62,652 bases of DNA from Apostichopus parvimensis. Its lineage: Eukaryota; Echinodermata; Holothuroidea; Aspidochirotida; Stichopodidae. A program made the translations under genes and the position numbers. The stretch lies in NCBI GenBank assembly GCA_000934455.1, contig KN882955.1, forward strand, positions 12,441 to 75,092, read 5' to 3'. The notes beneath the pieces are model-generated. The model saw only the letters and a program-made list of their open reading frames with translations. It did not search any database and was not told where the DNA came from. Positions within the stretch are counted from its first letter, which is position 1, and every line of letters starts with the position of its first letter. Below are positions 12,708 through 24,978 of this stretch, piece by piece.

Positions 12708-14621
12708 GGTGAAGGAGTAGTTTGCAAAACACACTTTCGTACAAATTTAAATATTTGACATTGGACCTGGTTTGCTCACGTGAACTTTGGCCGTTTTGCA
12801 TCAATTTATATACTGTATACATAACTTCTGTGATAACCTACTTTTACATATAGTATTGGGCTATTGTGTTATGTAGGTATTTCTGTAATTGACCAAATTG
12901 ATTTTTTTATTCATCCTTCAACCACTTACCTTTGTCTTTATGACATCATTATTTACACAAACGCTTACATCTCATACCTAACCACATACATACTTAGTCT
13001 GAATTTCTTCTATCAAAAGTCTTTTTCGCACAAAATGTTGACCAGGTTTGACGCTTGACTTCCTTTGATCACGTGACCTTAGGATTTTTACATTAAATAA
13101 TGGTTTTGGCCATTTTGTCATTTTCGTGCGCCCATAATGGCCAAATGGCTGTTTTGTGATACTTGATATTTTCGTTCCAGTGACGACATACGTCGCGGAA
13201 GCACTACATCCCATACCCATGAACACAACTACCAAGTTTGAATTCAATCAGCCGTAGGCGTTAGGAGTTCAAGACACAATTAATATGTTCACGCACTCAC
13301 TAGTTTCAGACACTACCTGAGGATAAGGTGGGCAGCTATTTAAATACCAAGTGTGCAAAACAAATGCTCAATATCTCATCCCAATACGGTTTGGGGTGAG
13401 ATAATTAAGTTTTTTTGACAGAATATAACTTTAATTTTTTAAACGAAGTGGATCTTTCCTTGTCACGTAACATAATGATACATTAAAGAAGAGCACCACT
13501 GTACAACGAAGACACATGATTACGTCATATGACACAACTGAAACTAACAGTCATATACAGGTGTCTCTGTCTCTCTCTCTCTCAATTATGACTCCCCTGA
13601 TCCAAATAAACCGTCCTCGTTCTGTAGTTTGATGTGACTAAATATATACACAATACAAATTGAACTTACGCAATAATATATTGTGAAACCACTTAAAAAA
13701 GACTTGGCCTACTTAAATATAATCGTATTTAAGCAATGTTAACTAATGAACACTATACCAATATCCTCAATTTAAAAATATATTAAATATGTTGGAGGTC
13801 TAATCCTGAAAGAACTTGCTGGACAACGTTTTTGAAGTTGTGTCAACCTTTTGTCAATGAAGTCAGTCGTATTCGTCTTTATTATATGAGATTGGCTAGA
13901 AGTATAGATACCGTTAATGTTTAGTTGTTGCTGACATTTGTATGTGTTGCACAAAGAAAATCTAGCGTACTTGATATTTTAATAACTATATTAATGGAGT
14001 ACTGAATAAAGCACACGGCTGACATCTTCCAGTATTCAGAGAGGGTGTTTAAAATGAATCTTTGTTCTGCTAATGATATTGATGATACATCATGAGTTAG
14101 ATGGACCGAAAGTTATATTGTTATTGAGTTATGTCATCATACAGCCGCTGCCCAACATTCTTAAGACGTGTACCGCACTTTATAGGTTCGATAAAGAAAA
14201 ATGTAGGGATACCTGTTTACTAAAATCACCCACAAGATATATCGAGAACTTATCCAAGTGATATTTAAATATCATTTATTCTGGATATTTCTGAACGTGT
14301 TACAGCAACGAGCGTGTTTTAACGCTTTATTAGTGGTGAGTTCATATATTCTTTATTCTCTCTTAACATCTGCAAATAGTATTGTACGGAGTCATTTAGG
14401 ACGCCATCAACATATTTCTTCAAAGATTAAAGAGCGCACATATTTTAGTGCAGTTACTGCACGTATAGATGTTACAGCCGAGATATAATCACCCTGTGAC
14501 CCCATGTAAGTATTAAGCTTGTTTGTCCTGCTGTCAAGTGAGATGATTTTATTTCGGTTTCATTTTACCGTAGGAATTACAAAAAGAGACCCACTTGTAA
14601 CTGATAAGCGCTTGAGTAGGC

Positions 14622-14758
14622 TCATCGTAATGAAACCAACGGATAACTTAAAATGAAACATATATATATTTACAGCTAGCGTAACCTAACATAATATAAA
14701 AGGAAACGGCCTTGTTTAAATCATTCGTCATTGTCTTTCTAATTAATATTAAGTGTCT
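14622..14758. repeat. Second copy of the 133 bp interspersed repeat
   Basis: Nearly identical to 12541-12673, from TAATGAAACCAACGG through CATTCGTCATTGTC to TTAATATTAAGTGTCT. It lies about 200 bp before the start codon of gene A, so it may overlap the promoter or 5' leader of that gene. Confidence 0.75.
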
Positions 14759-14966
14759 ATCACTTAATAGTTTCGATTGTGGCTTTTGTAGCTAATAGCA
14801 TAATCAAATTTGATTGTTAGCAACTTCTTGGTGCAAGGCAGTTGTCGTTTTGATGATGCTAAAGGACAAACGGATAAAAGGGAACTAGCTTCCTTGAAAA
14901 GAATGATAGGGCTATGTTTGCATGCTTAAATTTCATGTACGCAAGAAACTTCTTATTGTTGTTAAA

Positions 14967-17900
14967 ATGTGGCTACTTAGAAAACTTATCATTACATGGA
15001 TCTGGTTGCCTGTGATATTAGCGGAACCAATACAGGCGACGGCAGGTAAGCATAAAGTATTGCTTTCCATATGTGTTCTTCCTAAAATGCGTAGCAGGAA
15101 AGGAATAGTACAGGGTTAATTAATGATTATCGCAATAAAACAAGTATTTATTTTTAAAAACGTATAGGGGTAGACATTTGAAGTTTATTCCGGGGTTAAT
15201 TTACATACAATATTTGTCGAACTTACATTTCCTGGGTAACATTTGTTTTCTCTTGTTTCTTTTGATAGACGAAAGAAACATTAGTGAACCGCAAGCACAG
15301 CGGACACAGTTGTCTAAAGTTGGCTTCTCGGCGAAATTGACGTGCTCGTTTTCTTTTCCAGACCGCAATTATTTAGTGGCATGGTTTAAAGACGAGATAC
15401 ATTTGATAGACCAAGATCCAACAGTTTCCTTATCATTAAGTAAGGGTGGACGTGTCTATGCAATAAATTTGCAAGATGGAACTGCTACTCTACAAATTCA
15501 GAATGTTAGTGTTAAAGATGCTGGGAAATATCGTTGCAAAACAGTTTTCACTGTCATTGGTAAACCGGAAATCCATTATTGGGTCTTGAACGTACAAGGT
15601 ATGTGAGATTACTTTATCGTATTCAAGGAGTAAATTAAAATACAATGGTCATTTATAGCTATACGATTTTCAAATGTTGTCATTCCCAGATGGACCGATA
15701 TTAAAACCAACATCCTTATCAGCTGTTGAGAATGAAACTTTTTCAGCAGAATGTTGTGCAAAATTCACAGATACTTCATATCAAGTGAAGTATGTATGGT
15801 CAATTGACATTCCATTGCATACCACGTACAGAGAAGACCTCAGTGAAGACCAGAGAAGAAACCCTATATGCAGTAACGTATCCTTTACAGCAGCAAGAAG
15901 ACATCACAACAAGCTTTTAGCGTGCACAATAGAGAATGAGCTGAATTCTTCCACATACGCGAGAATTAATGTAATTTGTGAGTAAAACGATATGTTACCG
16001 CAACAGAGTGAAACAAAATGTAATGATGAAAAGTGTTTATCATCACAATGACTCCAATTAGGTGTTAAGCTCTCCGACAATAGATATGGGCAGGAATAGT
16101 TAACTTATTACATTTATGCGTTTCATCTTTAACTGATTAATGAATTATAAATATCATATCAGATGCACACCCAAAAGACTTTTTATAACCTAATAAATTT
16201 GTTGCACCCTTACTCATTTATAATACAAATGTGTAAATTATAAGTGCTAACATACGTGAATATACCAAATACCAGACACTGCTTATTCCTGTTGTAACTA
16301 ATTGACATGGAGGCCATGTTCGAGAGTATACGAGTTATGATAATTGCTATAATCTTACTCTCTCATAATTGTCGCTATTGTTCCACACTACAAATTACAG
16401 ATCCAGCCTCTGCAAAATGGAAACCTCCAAGTAATTCAATGAAATCAGTAATAGCTAAACGTTATAGTACTATTCTCATAACATGTTTGGCTGACGGATA
16501 TCCAACTCCTCGTCTCACATTGCAAAAGTATGATGTTAAGTTGACTCAGTGGGTAAACACGGGATTGGTTCCTGATTTGGTACAAGCGAATGGAACGCAA
16601 ACAACGTGGAGGTTACATTATAATTTTACAAACAACGCGACTGAGAAACTCAGATGCTTTGCTTTTAATAACTTTACAAACTACAAAATGGACCATGGAT
16701 TTCTTGTTGAAACATACAGTAAGTGTTCTTACGAAAATTTAACTCTGTCGATTACAAACATATGCTGCAATCTTAAAAGAGTATTTATAAATATCTTGTA
16801 CCTTTAAATATGAAAACCATGCGTTTCATGGAAACAGTTTCATTGAACTAGAAAACCTTTCGTAACTTAAATTGTAATTTCTTAAATATTATGCCGAAAC
16901 CTTCTCATCTCAGTTCCAGCAACAGTTGTATTATTTTCGGAAAAGAAAAACGTCCATAGAGGTTATGATGTAGTGATCAAATGTGAAACCTACGGACGTC
17001 CCCTTCCAGACATTTCTCTTCAGAAGAAAGTCTTAGACAAATGGAGGAATGTAATCGATGTGGCGCCTGCAACAAATAATTTCACGCTATACCAACGTCA
17101 AGTAACATGGAAATTATTCGTGGGAAGTAACACTAGTGTGCCCGGAGAGGAATACAGATGTCAAGCTAACAACACATTTCAATATTTGGAAAGTGATACT
17201 GTTATGATTAACGTAAAGGGTAAGTAACTCAGCTGCTATTCTGCAAGTTAAATCTTGTAACCAAAAAGTAATCAATATGTGAAAGCATTTCCAGACTACT
17301 ATTTAGGAAGAGTGCGATGAAACCACCGACCAAAATGTTTAATGGTTAGTAATAACAATGTGTACATTAAAGTCTAAATTTTTCTTTTCATACCTTTTAG
17401 CAACATTTTATGTATTGCTCCTGGAAAATCTTCAAATCATTATCTGCGTTTCCGTTGCTTCTGCCGTAATCATTGCATTACTGGCAACGATTAGATATCA
17501 ACACAGTAAGTATATTTATTGATGTTATTATTCCAATATAAATATAACATTTATAAAGAGGAGTTATGAAATACGTTAACAGGAAGAATAACTAATATAA
17601 TACAAAAGGTAATACATAAAACGATATAACAAAAGAGCTACAACAAACATTCCAAGTGCTCGTATTGAAAGTATAAAGCATATATAAAACAGTTATTGTA
17701 AACTTGTGTACTGTACCTGGCAAGATGTGGAGTTTTCTAAGATTTCTGTTCGATTTGTGCAGGGGATTTTGTAGTGCAGTATACAAAGGGTGATTCTGAT
17801 CACTGTCAATCTTATTATCCAAAATCAGTTCTAAAAGTATATTGTAATCTTACTTAAATAAAGCTGATGTGTATTTAAAAAATTCATTATTCTTTGTATT

Positions 17901-20900
17901 TTTGCAATATAAATCGTACTAGACAGGCACTGCATAAATCACATGTAATCATAGTATTGGTAGAATGGTAGAATCATAGTATTGCAAACATTTCCCTTAG
18001 CATTTTGGTTAAAGAAAGACACAACATAAATCAAACTATATACTATGTATTATACTTTGCTCAATACCTTTGGTACATAGCAAGAAAGTGAAACTGTCAT
18101 CGATGTGTAATCCGAAGTACTAAGTTTTGGAAAATATAGCTACCTCAGATCTCTCAATAATAATAATAATACGTGGGTATTTGATAGAATGAGAAATTCA
18201 AGTATTATGTTTTTATTTTCAAAACGCATGTCCTTTGATTTTGGGGTGTTCAGCAATAAATTCGTGCGGACACATGTTAGAACTATGTCATTTACAGAAC
18301 ACTGATAATTTAATTGATCAATTTCAACAGAGCTCGTAGAAATTTTGCATGATACAGTAGTATCATCGGCATAGTTTTTAAACAGAAATGTGTGAGTTTG
18401 ACCTAATTTCTTCAGTATATATAGTAAGTAATATAGCAGATAATGGAATTCCCTGAGGCACACCAACCTTTATTTCCAATGTTCGCTATAACCCTTTATC
18501 CAACTTAACTTGTCTGGACCATCCTTGAAGAAATTGTGCCAGCCAATGAATAAGGCATGTTTTTTGATAAATCATGAAAGATCATTCATAATTGATGTGG
18601 CAAGACAGTATTAAACGCACTTCAAAAGTCAAGAAAAAGAACCTTTGTTATAGTAAGTTGGTTCCTTACAATCTAAACGAGACACAATACGTCCATGGAC
18701 CTATAAAAGTACAGCATCAATACAAGTTACACCTTTCTTATAGGCAAACTGACACTTGTACCCAAATTGCTCTACATTCTGCAGTAGCAGATTTAGCAGA
18801 GCTTTTGCATACTTTTAAAAGCAATACTTGCTAGATCAATTGGTCGAAAATCGTTTGCAGTATATACATGGATTCTTTTCCTTCTAGACAGGAGCTGATA
18901 ATGCAGTTTTAACCACACAATGCTCTCTCGAAAGAGTAAACATTGGTGCTGATCATTAAAAAAATATTGTTTATTCACAAGCCTGGCATCAAACAGAAAA
19001 CAGTCGTATTTAGATTCGGGTATATTAAACGAAATGTCTCTGTTTCATAATTGATTTAAACGTAGTTTGTGTTTTGGGGGTTTTATAACAGTGCGTTTCT
19101 TGTCAGAATACTGCGGTATGACCAGAATAATATTGTGATCTGAGGTGGAAATCGGATGCAATTTATTAGCATAGTAGCAATCACCTTGAATGTTCATGCA
19201 TCTAGCAAAGAATTCGACTGTGGATAGGTGCAACAATTCACACTATTTAAAAAGCAATCATTTCGATCACATTTATACGTTTTCTATTTATATCTCTAAC
19301 TACAGGAAAATATGTTAACTTTTTCGTGGATTTTCTTTCTGCAAATCGATTGTTATATATTTCAAGATTTGAACAGCTGTAGCAAAATTTGCTGATGGTT
19401 GTATGTATACATTAATATTAGTCACCATTGAGACTTCACTTGGAAAGAATCGTAGCCGTGCTCTTATAGCAATAAATCAAGTAAAACTACAAGAGCTATA
19501 TCAATATTCGGGTAGCTTGAATCAGGCACCCTCTTATTATAACAATATAGATTTCGTATCAACCCAAAAAGGAGTGAAAAGAAGAAATAATCTACGAAGT
19601 ATACAAGTAGTTTTTTCACAGTATCATGAGCTCAGTAACAGCGAACCCGGAAACATGACATACAGCTGTCGATTTTTATTTAATGTCATACCTATATGGG
19701 CGTCGTCAATACAAGTCACTATCATTTCCATTACCCTGTTTGGAATGTTACACCACTCATCTTTGCGTAGAGTCATCCGATTTCTCTGGCTATCAATTTC
19801 AAGAACTCCAAGAATAACACTTATTACCATGAAATATTTACTTTGAAATATTTCACATTATCATGTACTGGCATTTATCTATCAAAGTGAGTGGTTTTAA
19901 TTTCAATACGATGAAAGTAAATCTTACTATATAATTTGGATATAGTAGTCGACATTCCCGTTTCAACTTTTACTGCAATTTCCCTTTGTTTTCTTCTGAA
20001 AAAGTAATGTCAAACGTCATTTAGTTGGACATGAGCACTCCAATAGTGAACTTCACATGTTGTGTTTCACTTATGTGTACACATGTGTGCAGAATTTCTT
20101 AAAAACCTGAATAGTCGACAAGAGTGAGTCCTTAAGTAGCATTAAAGAATGTGTTCATGATACATGATATTTTATATTCATATATGTTCATATATATTCA
20201 TATATGTTCATATATATTTATGTATGTTCATACATATTTATGTATGTTCATAATTATTCATATATATTTTTATATATATATTTTCATATATTTTCACATA
20301 TATTCATATGTATTCATTTGTTTTCTATTCGGTCGGATGAGCAATACTGATTTCGGTAATTTACTCTGGTATATTCAGTTATTCAATGTGTCAGTGATGT
20401 AGCAATGCTGTCACACCAACTGTAGTATCAACTTTCATTGGTTTATTTTGCAGGTATTTGGCATGTCTTACTACATACAAAACAGGGATGTTCCTCATTC
20501 AAATTGAAAGTGAAATACAAACATGCGTACTGCCCTTTGTCAGAGTCGCCTAAGTTTCTTCCTGCTGCCACAAGGTATTTTGGATTAAAGCACTATATAG
20601 GCTTTTAATAGTTGAGAAAGTAGCATGCAAGCTTGTACAGCTAATCAAATACTAGCGCTCTGAAGCTCATAACATAGGAATATAGCCAAAGTAGGTAATA
20701 TTTCGATTTCGCTAAACCTCACATGTATTCAATTTTCTATCAGTTTGTTTTTTAATAAACTATCATGCATTTCTGATCAACAGGCCCTACCTCTTGCCGA
20801 TTTGAGAAGTAGGTTGATGAGTCGACACTTATAGGTTTTAATGATAACCCTGAAATTGGCATCCGAGACGTAACTGTTGGAATGTTGAATCTGCGCCTCA

Positions 20901-22610
20901 GTCTTCCACCTCTATACCCAGGTTTTCTTCGGAGAGCAATTCCCAGTTCTTTCAATATAGTCCATTCTTCAGAGGTGAATGGCATGATCACGTGCTGAAT
21001 AGATTTATTGATCAGCTCCGTCCAGACATTCAAAATTTCCTTGCTTGAGTACGTCGGGAAACCCATGTTGACAACACAAACTAAAACGAAGCCTAGTGTT
21101 AACACTTAGGCCAGTGTGGAGTGAGTATATGAATGTCGATAGAAGAAAAATGTTGATAAAACCACATTTTAACGGCAGCGAATATTCGCGATCAGCTACT
21201 AAAGTAACCAAATGTAATAATATGTTATTACTTATATTAAAGTCTCCGGAAGCAATGTGTAACAGCAAAAAATGCGGAAAATCACAAACAGAATAAGAGC
21301 GAGTTAAGAGGTGAAGCCACATGGTAGGGCGCCACCAGAGGGGAACATATTACAGTTGACAGTTTGAACGAAACTACTCGAGCTGGGAAGTTTGTAGACA
21401 CATTTCCCATGAACATTATTTCGATCTTATACATATTTTTTATAGCCTTGTATTGGAAAATTTATCAAAAGGAAAGTAAACATGCAATGTAATATCAGTT
21501 ATGTGTTTATCCTTCTCTCTAACCAGATATCACTGGTTTTAGTGGTGACCTACCCAATGATCAAATGTTGGATCCATATGAAGAGTAAGCAAGTGTTGCA
21601 ACCATTTTAACCAAATTAAACTTTATCATTACGGGAAATGTTGAAAGAGATGACAATTTACATAAAAGGTAACTTTGCAAAGACTAATAAGAATTAACGT
21701 TAAGAACGACATGTCAAAATGAAATTAAGTCCATTGAGCAAAACGAAATACCGTTATCAGTCCCTTTTAAATTTAGCATGGACATTAAAAGGTGAAGTGT
21801 TAAAATTTAATGTGAATATGTTACCAGTTTGTATATAGCATGATATTTGTCCTAAAGTAAATATACTATGAGGTTTACATCATCCAAAGAGCATGGCAGG
21901 AACAAAACGAGCATTGCCACTTTCTGTGAGGCTGTTACTAATCGTCTTCACACACGAAAGATAAACGTAAATATTTATATTTTGTATAACTTTTACCTTA
22001 CAAATTTAACATTTTTTTAAACTTGTTTTTACTATCATAACGTGTAATATGTATTCAAATTCTTCTATTTGTTATATTTGCATGATTAATACTCCTGTAT
22101 GTGGGATAATATAATCAAAGGAGCTGCCTGTAAAGTCATTTATTACTTTTCAAAGTATGTTTAGTTAACAGGATCATTTTGTACCCTTGAATTCACGCAG
22201 ACTTCCATGCAATGACGTAGAAAGCAGTAACGAAGAGCACACAATGGAATTGTCCACTAAAATGGTCAGCTACGCCGAGGTTCAAAAGCAAAGGTAATTT
22301 GGATTAGGGGTTAACCTTTTTCAATTTCTATATTTGAAATCGTATCCAAGTCTTAAAAATCCAGAAATTAACAATAATTATGTTGACAAGTATGAGTTCC
22401 AAAGTCGTATGGATGTTTAATTGACAGCGACAATAGGTTAGAATGTACCGATATTGCTTTGTACCCATAGCTCGCACTCCTGGTTCGTGTATTTTGATTA
22501 TTTACATTTTTCTCGTCAGATGCATGGCCTTTAGAGCAGAGCTTGGCGAATGCGCACAAGACCACGAAGACGACTATGTTGGACTTTCACATGAAACGAC
22601 ACAGATATGA
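14967..22610 (+). CDS. Gene A: four-Ig transmembrane receptor with ITIM-like tail
   Basis: Predicted type I cell-surface receptor of about 555 residues. Coding exons: 14967-15045, 15269-15598, 15690-15977, 16401-16718, 16914-17219, 17401-17505, then 21527-21584 (or alternatively 20454-20574), 22201-22293 and 22520-22610. All joins keep frame; the four Ig exons are phase 1-1. Order: signal peptide (MWLLRKLIITWIWLPVILA), V-like Ig, second Ig, two related Ig domains, membrane helix, and a tail with YEEL, VSYAEV and YVGL. ATG 14967 was preferred to 14922 because it gives a compact signal peptide; the upstream ATG adds 15 basic residues. VSYAEV fits the ITIM consensus (S/I/V/L)xYxx(I/V/L), which in vertebrate receptors recruits SH2 phosphatases. 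An inhibitory or recognition role is inference. Paralogue: gene A' at 59396. Confidence 0.8.
15269..15598 (+). other. Gene A exon 2: V-type Ig domain
   Basis: A 110-codon phase 1-1 exon after TTTTGATAG. The fold signature is clear: B-strand Cys in KLTCSFSF, C-strand Trp in VAWFKD, and the F-strand motif DAGKYRCK. The end HYWVLNVQG is a typical G strand. The same exon in gene A' (59598-59918) is strongly similar. Confidence 0.88.
15690..15977 (+). other. Gene A exon 3: second Ig domain
   Basis: A 96-codon phase 1-1 exon starting DGPILKP. It has Cys in SAECCAKF, Trp in YVWSIDI, the strand-E phrase NVSFTAARR and F-strand Cys in LLACTIEN, and ends RINVIC. This resembles the C-like domains that follow V domains in B7/nectin-type receptors. 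The paralogous exon is 60201-60473. Confidence 0.85.
16401..17219 (+). other. Gene A exons 4 and 5: duplicated Ig-like domains without the core Trp
   Basis: Exons 16401-16718 and 16914-17219 (106 and 102 codons, phase 1-1) encode related domains: LITCLADGYPTPRLTLQK ... LRCFAFNNF and VIKCETYGRPLPDISLQK ... YRCQANNTF. Both have the paired Cys of an I-set-like fold and GxPxP, but a Leu/Lys stretch replaces the usual C-strand Trp. Their shared LQK phrase shows they arose by domain duplication. Several N-x-S/T sites are present. Confidence 0.8.
17401..17505 (+). other. Gene A exon 6: transmembrane helix
   Basis: A 105 nt phase 1-1 exon after CCTTTTAG. It encodes about 24 hydrophobic residues, including IIICVSVASAVIIALLATI, followed by RYQH as a stop-transfer end, with GTAAGT directly after. 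It marks the boundary between the Ig ectodomain and the tail. Confidence 0.85.
17520..18130. other. Gene A intron 6, left part, nothing recognised
   Basis: AT-rich intron sequence between the membrane exon and the antisense LINE remnants. A 76-codon minus-strand frame at 17592-17822 has no recognisable motif. Confidence 0.5.
18140..19250 (-). mobile_element. Broken non-LTR retrotransposon (LINE), antisense in gene A intron 6
   Basis: Read on the minus strand, pieces occur in the order expected of LINE ORF2. An endonuclease end (19236-19045) carries TSDHNIILVIPQY, matching the SDHxxV segment of AP-type endonucleases. An RT finger segment (18978-18793) carries NDFRPIDLAS. The RT active-site motif YADDT is at 18373-18359, followed by a thumb-like stretch with LLLNTPKSKDMRF. 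Frames are interrupted between pieces, so the copy is dead. A minus-strand frame at 21105-20752, rich in RR/RGG with TSEEWTILKELGIALRRK, could be a detached upstream piece of a similar LINE, with lower certainty. Confidence 0.75.
20165..20320. repeat. ATATTCATAT-type AT-rich tandem repeat
   Basis: A run of about 10-12 bp units alternating CATATATGTT and CATATATATT, just upstream of alternative exon 7 of gene A. Confidence 0.85.
20454..20574 (+). other. Gene A alternative exon 7
   Basis: A 121 nt open exon with an acceptor TTATTTTGCAG and donor AAG/GTATTT. It enters in phase 1 and leaves in phase 2, exactly like exon 8 (21527-21584). It encodes IWHVLLHTKQGCSSFKLKV and ends SPKFLPAATR. Joined to exon 9 it stays in frame; joined to exon 8 it hits a stop (reading YHWF then stop). 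It would replace the PYEEL segment with a more basic one containing YCPL. No transcript is available to show use. Confidence 0.5.
21527..21584 (+). other. Gene A exon 8: first tyrosine motif
   Basis: A 58 nt exon after CTAACCAG, phase 1 in and phase 2 out, encoding TGFSGDLPNDQMLDPYEE. The junction with exon 9 completes YEEL, an acidic YxxL motif. It is in frame when spliced directly from exon 6, skipping exon 7. Confidence 0.65.
22201..22610 (+). other. Gene A exons 9 and 10: cytoplasmic tail with ITIM-like motif
   Basis: Exon 9 (22201-22293, after TTCACGCAG) contains TKMVSYAEVQKQ, a match to the ITIM consensus. Exon 10 (22520-22610, after CTCGTCAG) contains HEDDYVGLSHE, a further YxxL motif, and ends in TGA at 22608-22610. 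The three tyrosine motifs lie about 23 and 25 residues apart, too far for an ITAM, which needs 6-12 residues between its two halves. No clear AATAAA was seen close downstream. Confidence 0.68.
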
Positions 22611-23880
22611 GCAGATGAGACAAATGTTTATTGGAAGTTACAAAATGGACCTATATGTGTCCAACGTGTCACTGAATGTGGTCGGATCCTTTCAGTTATT
22701 ATGTGAACTTCGTATGTTTGTCATTAAGAGTTAAGCACCGAAATATAAATTCGCACTACAAAGGTTAATATGCGTACAATGTAAACTGATGTGCTTTTCG
22801 AAAAACACTCTCATTTGTTAATAGTTCACTAAATGGTTCCTTCAAAGAATATCATGGTTAATAACGTTGCATTCACAATATGCTTCGCACATTTGCCTTA
22901 CAAGCACATTTGCACTATTCGTGATCTTATATGCTTATTAATGCAGCAATTAAAAAAATATGTAAAACAAATGGTTGTGCATAAATGTAAATATTCAGAT
23001 ATTCCAAAGGGGTCTGCCTTCTCTCAAATGTTATTTTAACAGGTCACTCTGACACTTTCGGTATGTAAATCATGTGAATATAAACTGAACGTAAGAAGTA
23101 GTTAAGCCGTAACACCGTGCAATTGTTACTATTGTTAACTAGTAATCAGAGATGAAGAAAAAGAAAACAGTTTAGTGTGGCCTTTAAATGCATAGTAGTC
23201 TACATTCTAGGAGAATGGAACAGTCCTCGTATAAGCCAATTTCATAACTCGATATGCACTATTTACACTATTCGATAGAAAAAGATAATTTTCAACTTCA
23301 AACAAAGAAAATAATGATTGATATCTGCTTTTATTCTCTCACGTTTCCCCCAATTTGCGAGAAACTACTTGGCATTGGATTTGTACAACAGTCTTCCCTG
23401 AATGTTTGCAATATTATGTAAATGAGCGAAGGTTGTGATTAGTTATTGCCAAGTACACATTTCACGATACAACGATTATCCACATGAAAACATCAGTCGA
23501 CTGACATGGCAGTTTTAAAGTGGTTAGGCATGCATTTGATGTAGCGGATTTGGGGCCTTAGTGTACACTGGGGCTGGACTATTTGAGGCAACACAATTGT
23601 GTAATCCATACACGAACTGATCAAGTTCAGATCGACGAAGACGTGGAGTATAGTGCCAACGTGAACTCGTCGTTTGGTGAAATATCATGAAGATTGGTGG
23701 CCGCGGATACTCTTGTGTTGTCCCGCACTCATAGACTATTGAGAATGGCAGAGTGCAAGATTACAAGACGGGACTCAACGGGAAGGTTGGATTAATTGAA
23801 GAAGTACCAACATGTTAGGAGGGAATTCTGGCCACAAGGTGGATGTTTAATTTGAAAGAGGGGCCGTTCCAGTTAGACTA
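22611..23880. other. Intergenic DNA after gene A
   Basis: It starts with the 3' flank of gene A and contains no supported gene. From about 23560 the base composition rises (GACGAAGACGTGGAG) and the sequence probably belongs to the decayed Ty3/gypsy element that follows. Confidence 0.45.
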
Positions 23881-24978
23881 GCTAATCTGAATAACCAAGC
23901 GGTTACAATGTAGAAGGTTACAACTTTTATGTTTTCGAGGCGTTAGAAGAGGTAGCCTCTTTAGGTAATGGTGAGAGTGATATCGCCATGGACCCCTCAG
24001 GAGGGCCTGTGATGGTACCAGAACACTTTTGCGAGTTATATACGGAAGACCTGGGAGAATATCAGAGAAAGCATGTTGCCAGTTTACACTACCGTTGTCA
24101 AGGAGCGTTTTCCAAGGGTGCCCAAGACGTAGGACGCACGGAAACAGACAGACACAGAATAAACACGAGAAGACACTCACCAATTGGGCAGCCAGCGAGG
24201 ATATTGCCATTCCACAAATAGGAGGAGGCTACCAAGAAGATTGATGAAATGCTATCCAATGCAGTGATTGAACCCTGTTGTAGTCCTTGGTCGTCCCCCA
24301 TCATATTGATTGGAAAGAAAGACGTGTTACTGAGATTATATGTAGACTACAGGAACCTTAACGACGCTACGGTGAAATACTCGTATTAATTGCCGGGATC
24401 GATGGTACTCTGGATTAGCTAGATGATTCAATGTGGTTTTCCAATTATAATTGACTACTGGATAATGGCAAATCCAAATGGATCCCGCTGACCGAGCCAA
24501 AAAAAGTTTCTACTCATCAAGAGCTGTTCCACTTTATGGTCATGCCGTTTGGACTCTACAATGCCCCGGCTTCTTTTACCGGCTAATGGATTAAAGTTTG
24601 GGCTGGCTGAGGAGATGGATTGTGCAGCTACCACCGGCGGCTTATGAAAGGTTCTATCTCCACTGCGAAGCAGTCGCGCGGACAAGCGGACGCTGGCCGA
24701 GAATTCGGTGGAATCAAGACTGTGAAGACTCCTCCAATGAGTTAAGAAAACAAGTTCACGACTGCTCCTATCTTTTGTTACTCAAATAGGAAAGACCACT
24801 TCATCCTTCATACAGATGCATGTAATCAGGGTGATGGTGCCGTCTTACCTCAAATTCAGGATGGAAAGGAGATTGTGATTGCATACTACAGCAGGACTCT
24901 AACCAAATCAGAAAGACGTTACTTTGTGACCAGAATAGAACTCTTAGCTATTGTCGTCAAGGACTCAAGTGGTTCAAT

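Larger units (their letters stand above)
10870..14960. other. Intergenic DNA upstream of gene A with old repeats
   Basis: No convincing gene. A 34 bp direct repeat (12507-12540 and 12674-12707) brackets a 133 bp block that recurs at 14622-14758. The stretch 12360-13270, with phrases such as CTTGACCTCTGACC and CCAAGTTTGAATTCAATC, has the look of a degenerate interspersed repeat. A short (TC)n occurs near 13566-13584. Gene A starts at the right edge; a TATA-like GGATAAAAGG is seen about 95 bp before its ATG, weak evidence for a promoter. Confidence 0.5.

Noticed and set aside
16307-16400. Alternative gene start at ATG 16307 with a hydrophobic leader
   Set aside because: The Ig exon has a good acceptor at 16400 in the right phase; the leader-like stretch is intron sequence.
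19403-19846. 147-codon plus-strand frame in gene A intron 6
   Set aside because: No domain recognised, and it lies beside LINE remnants; splice phases do not link it to gene A.
21527-22296. ITAM in the gene A tail
   Set aside because: The two YxxL/V motifs are about 23 residues apart, beyond the 6-12 residue spacing of an ITAM.
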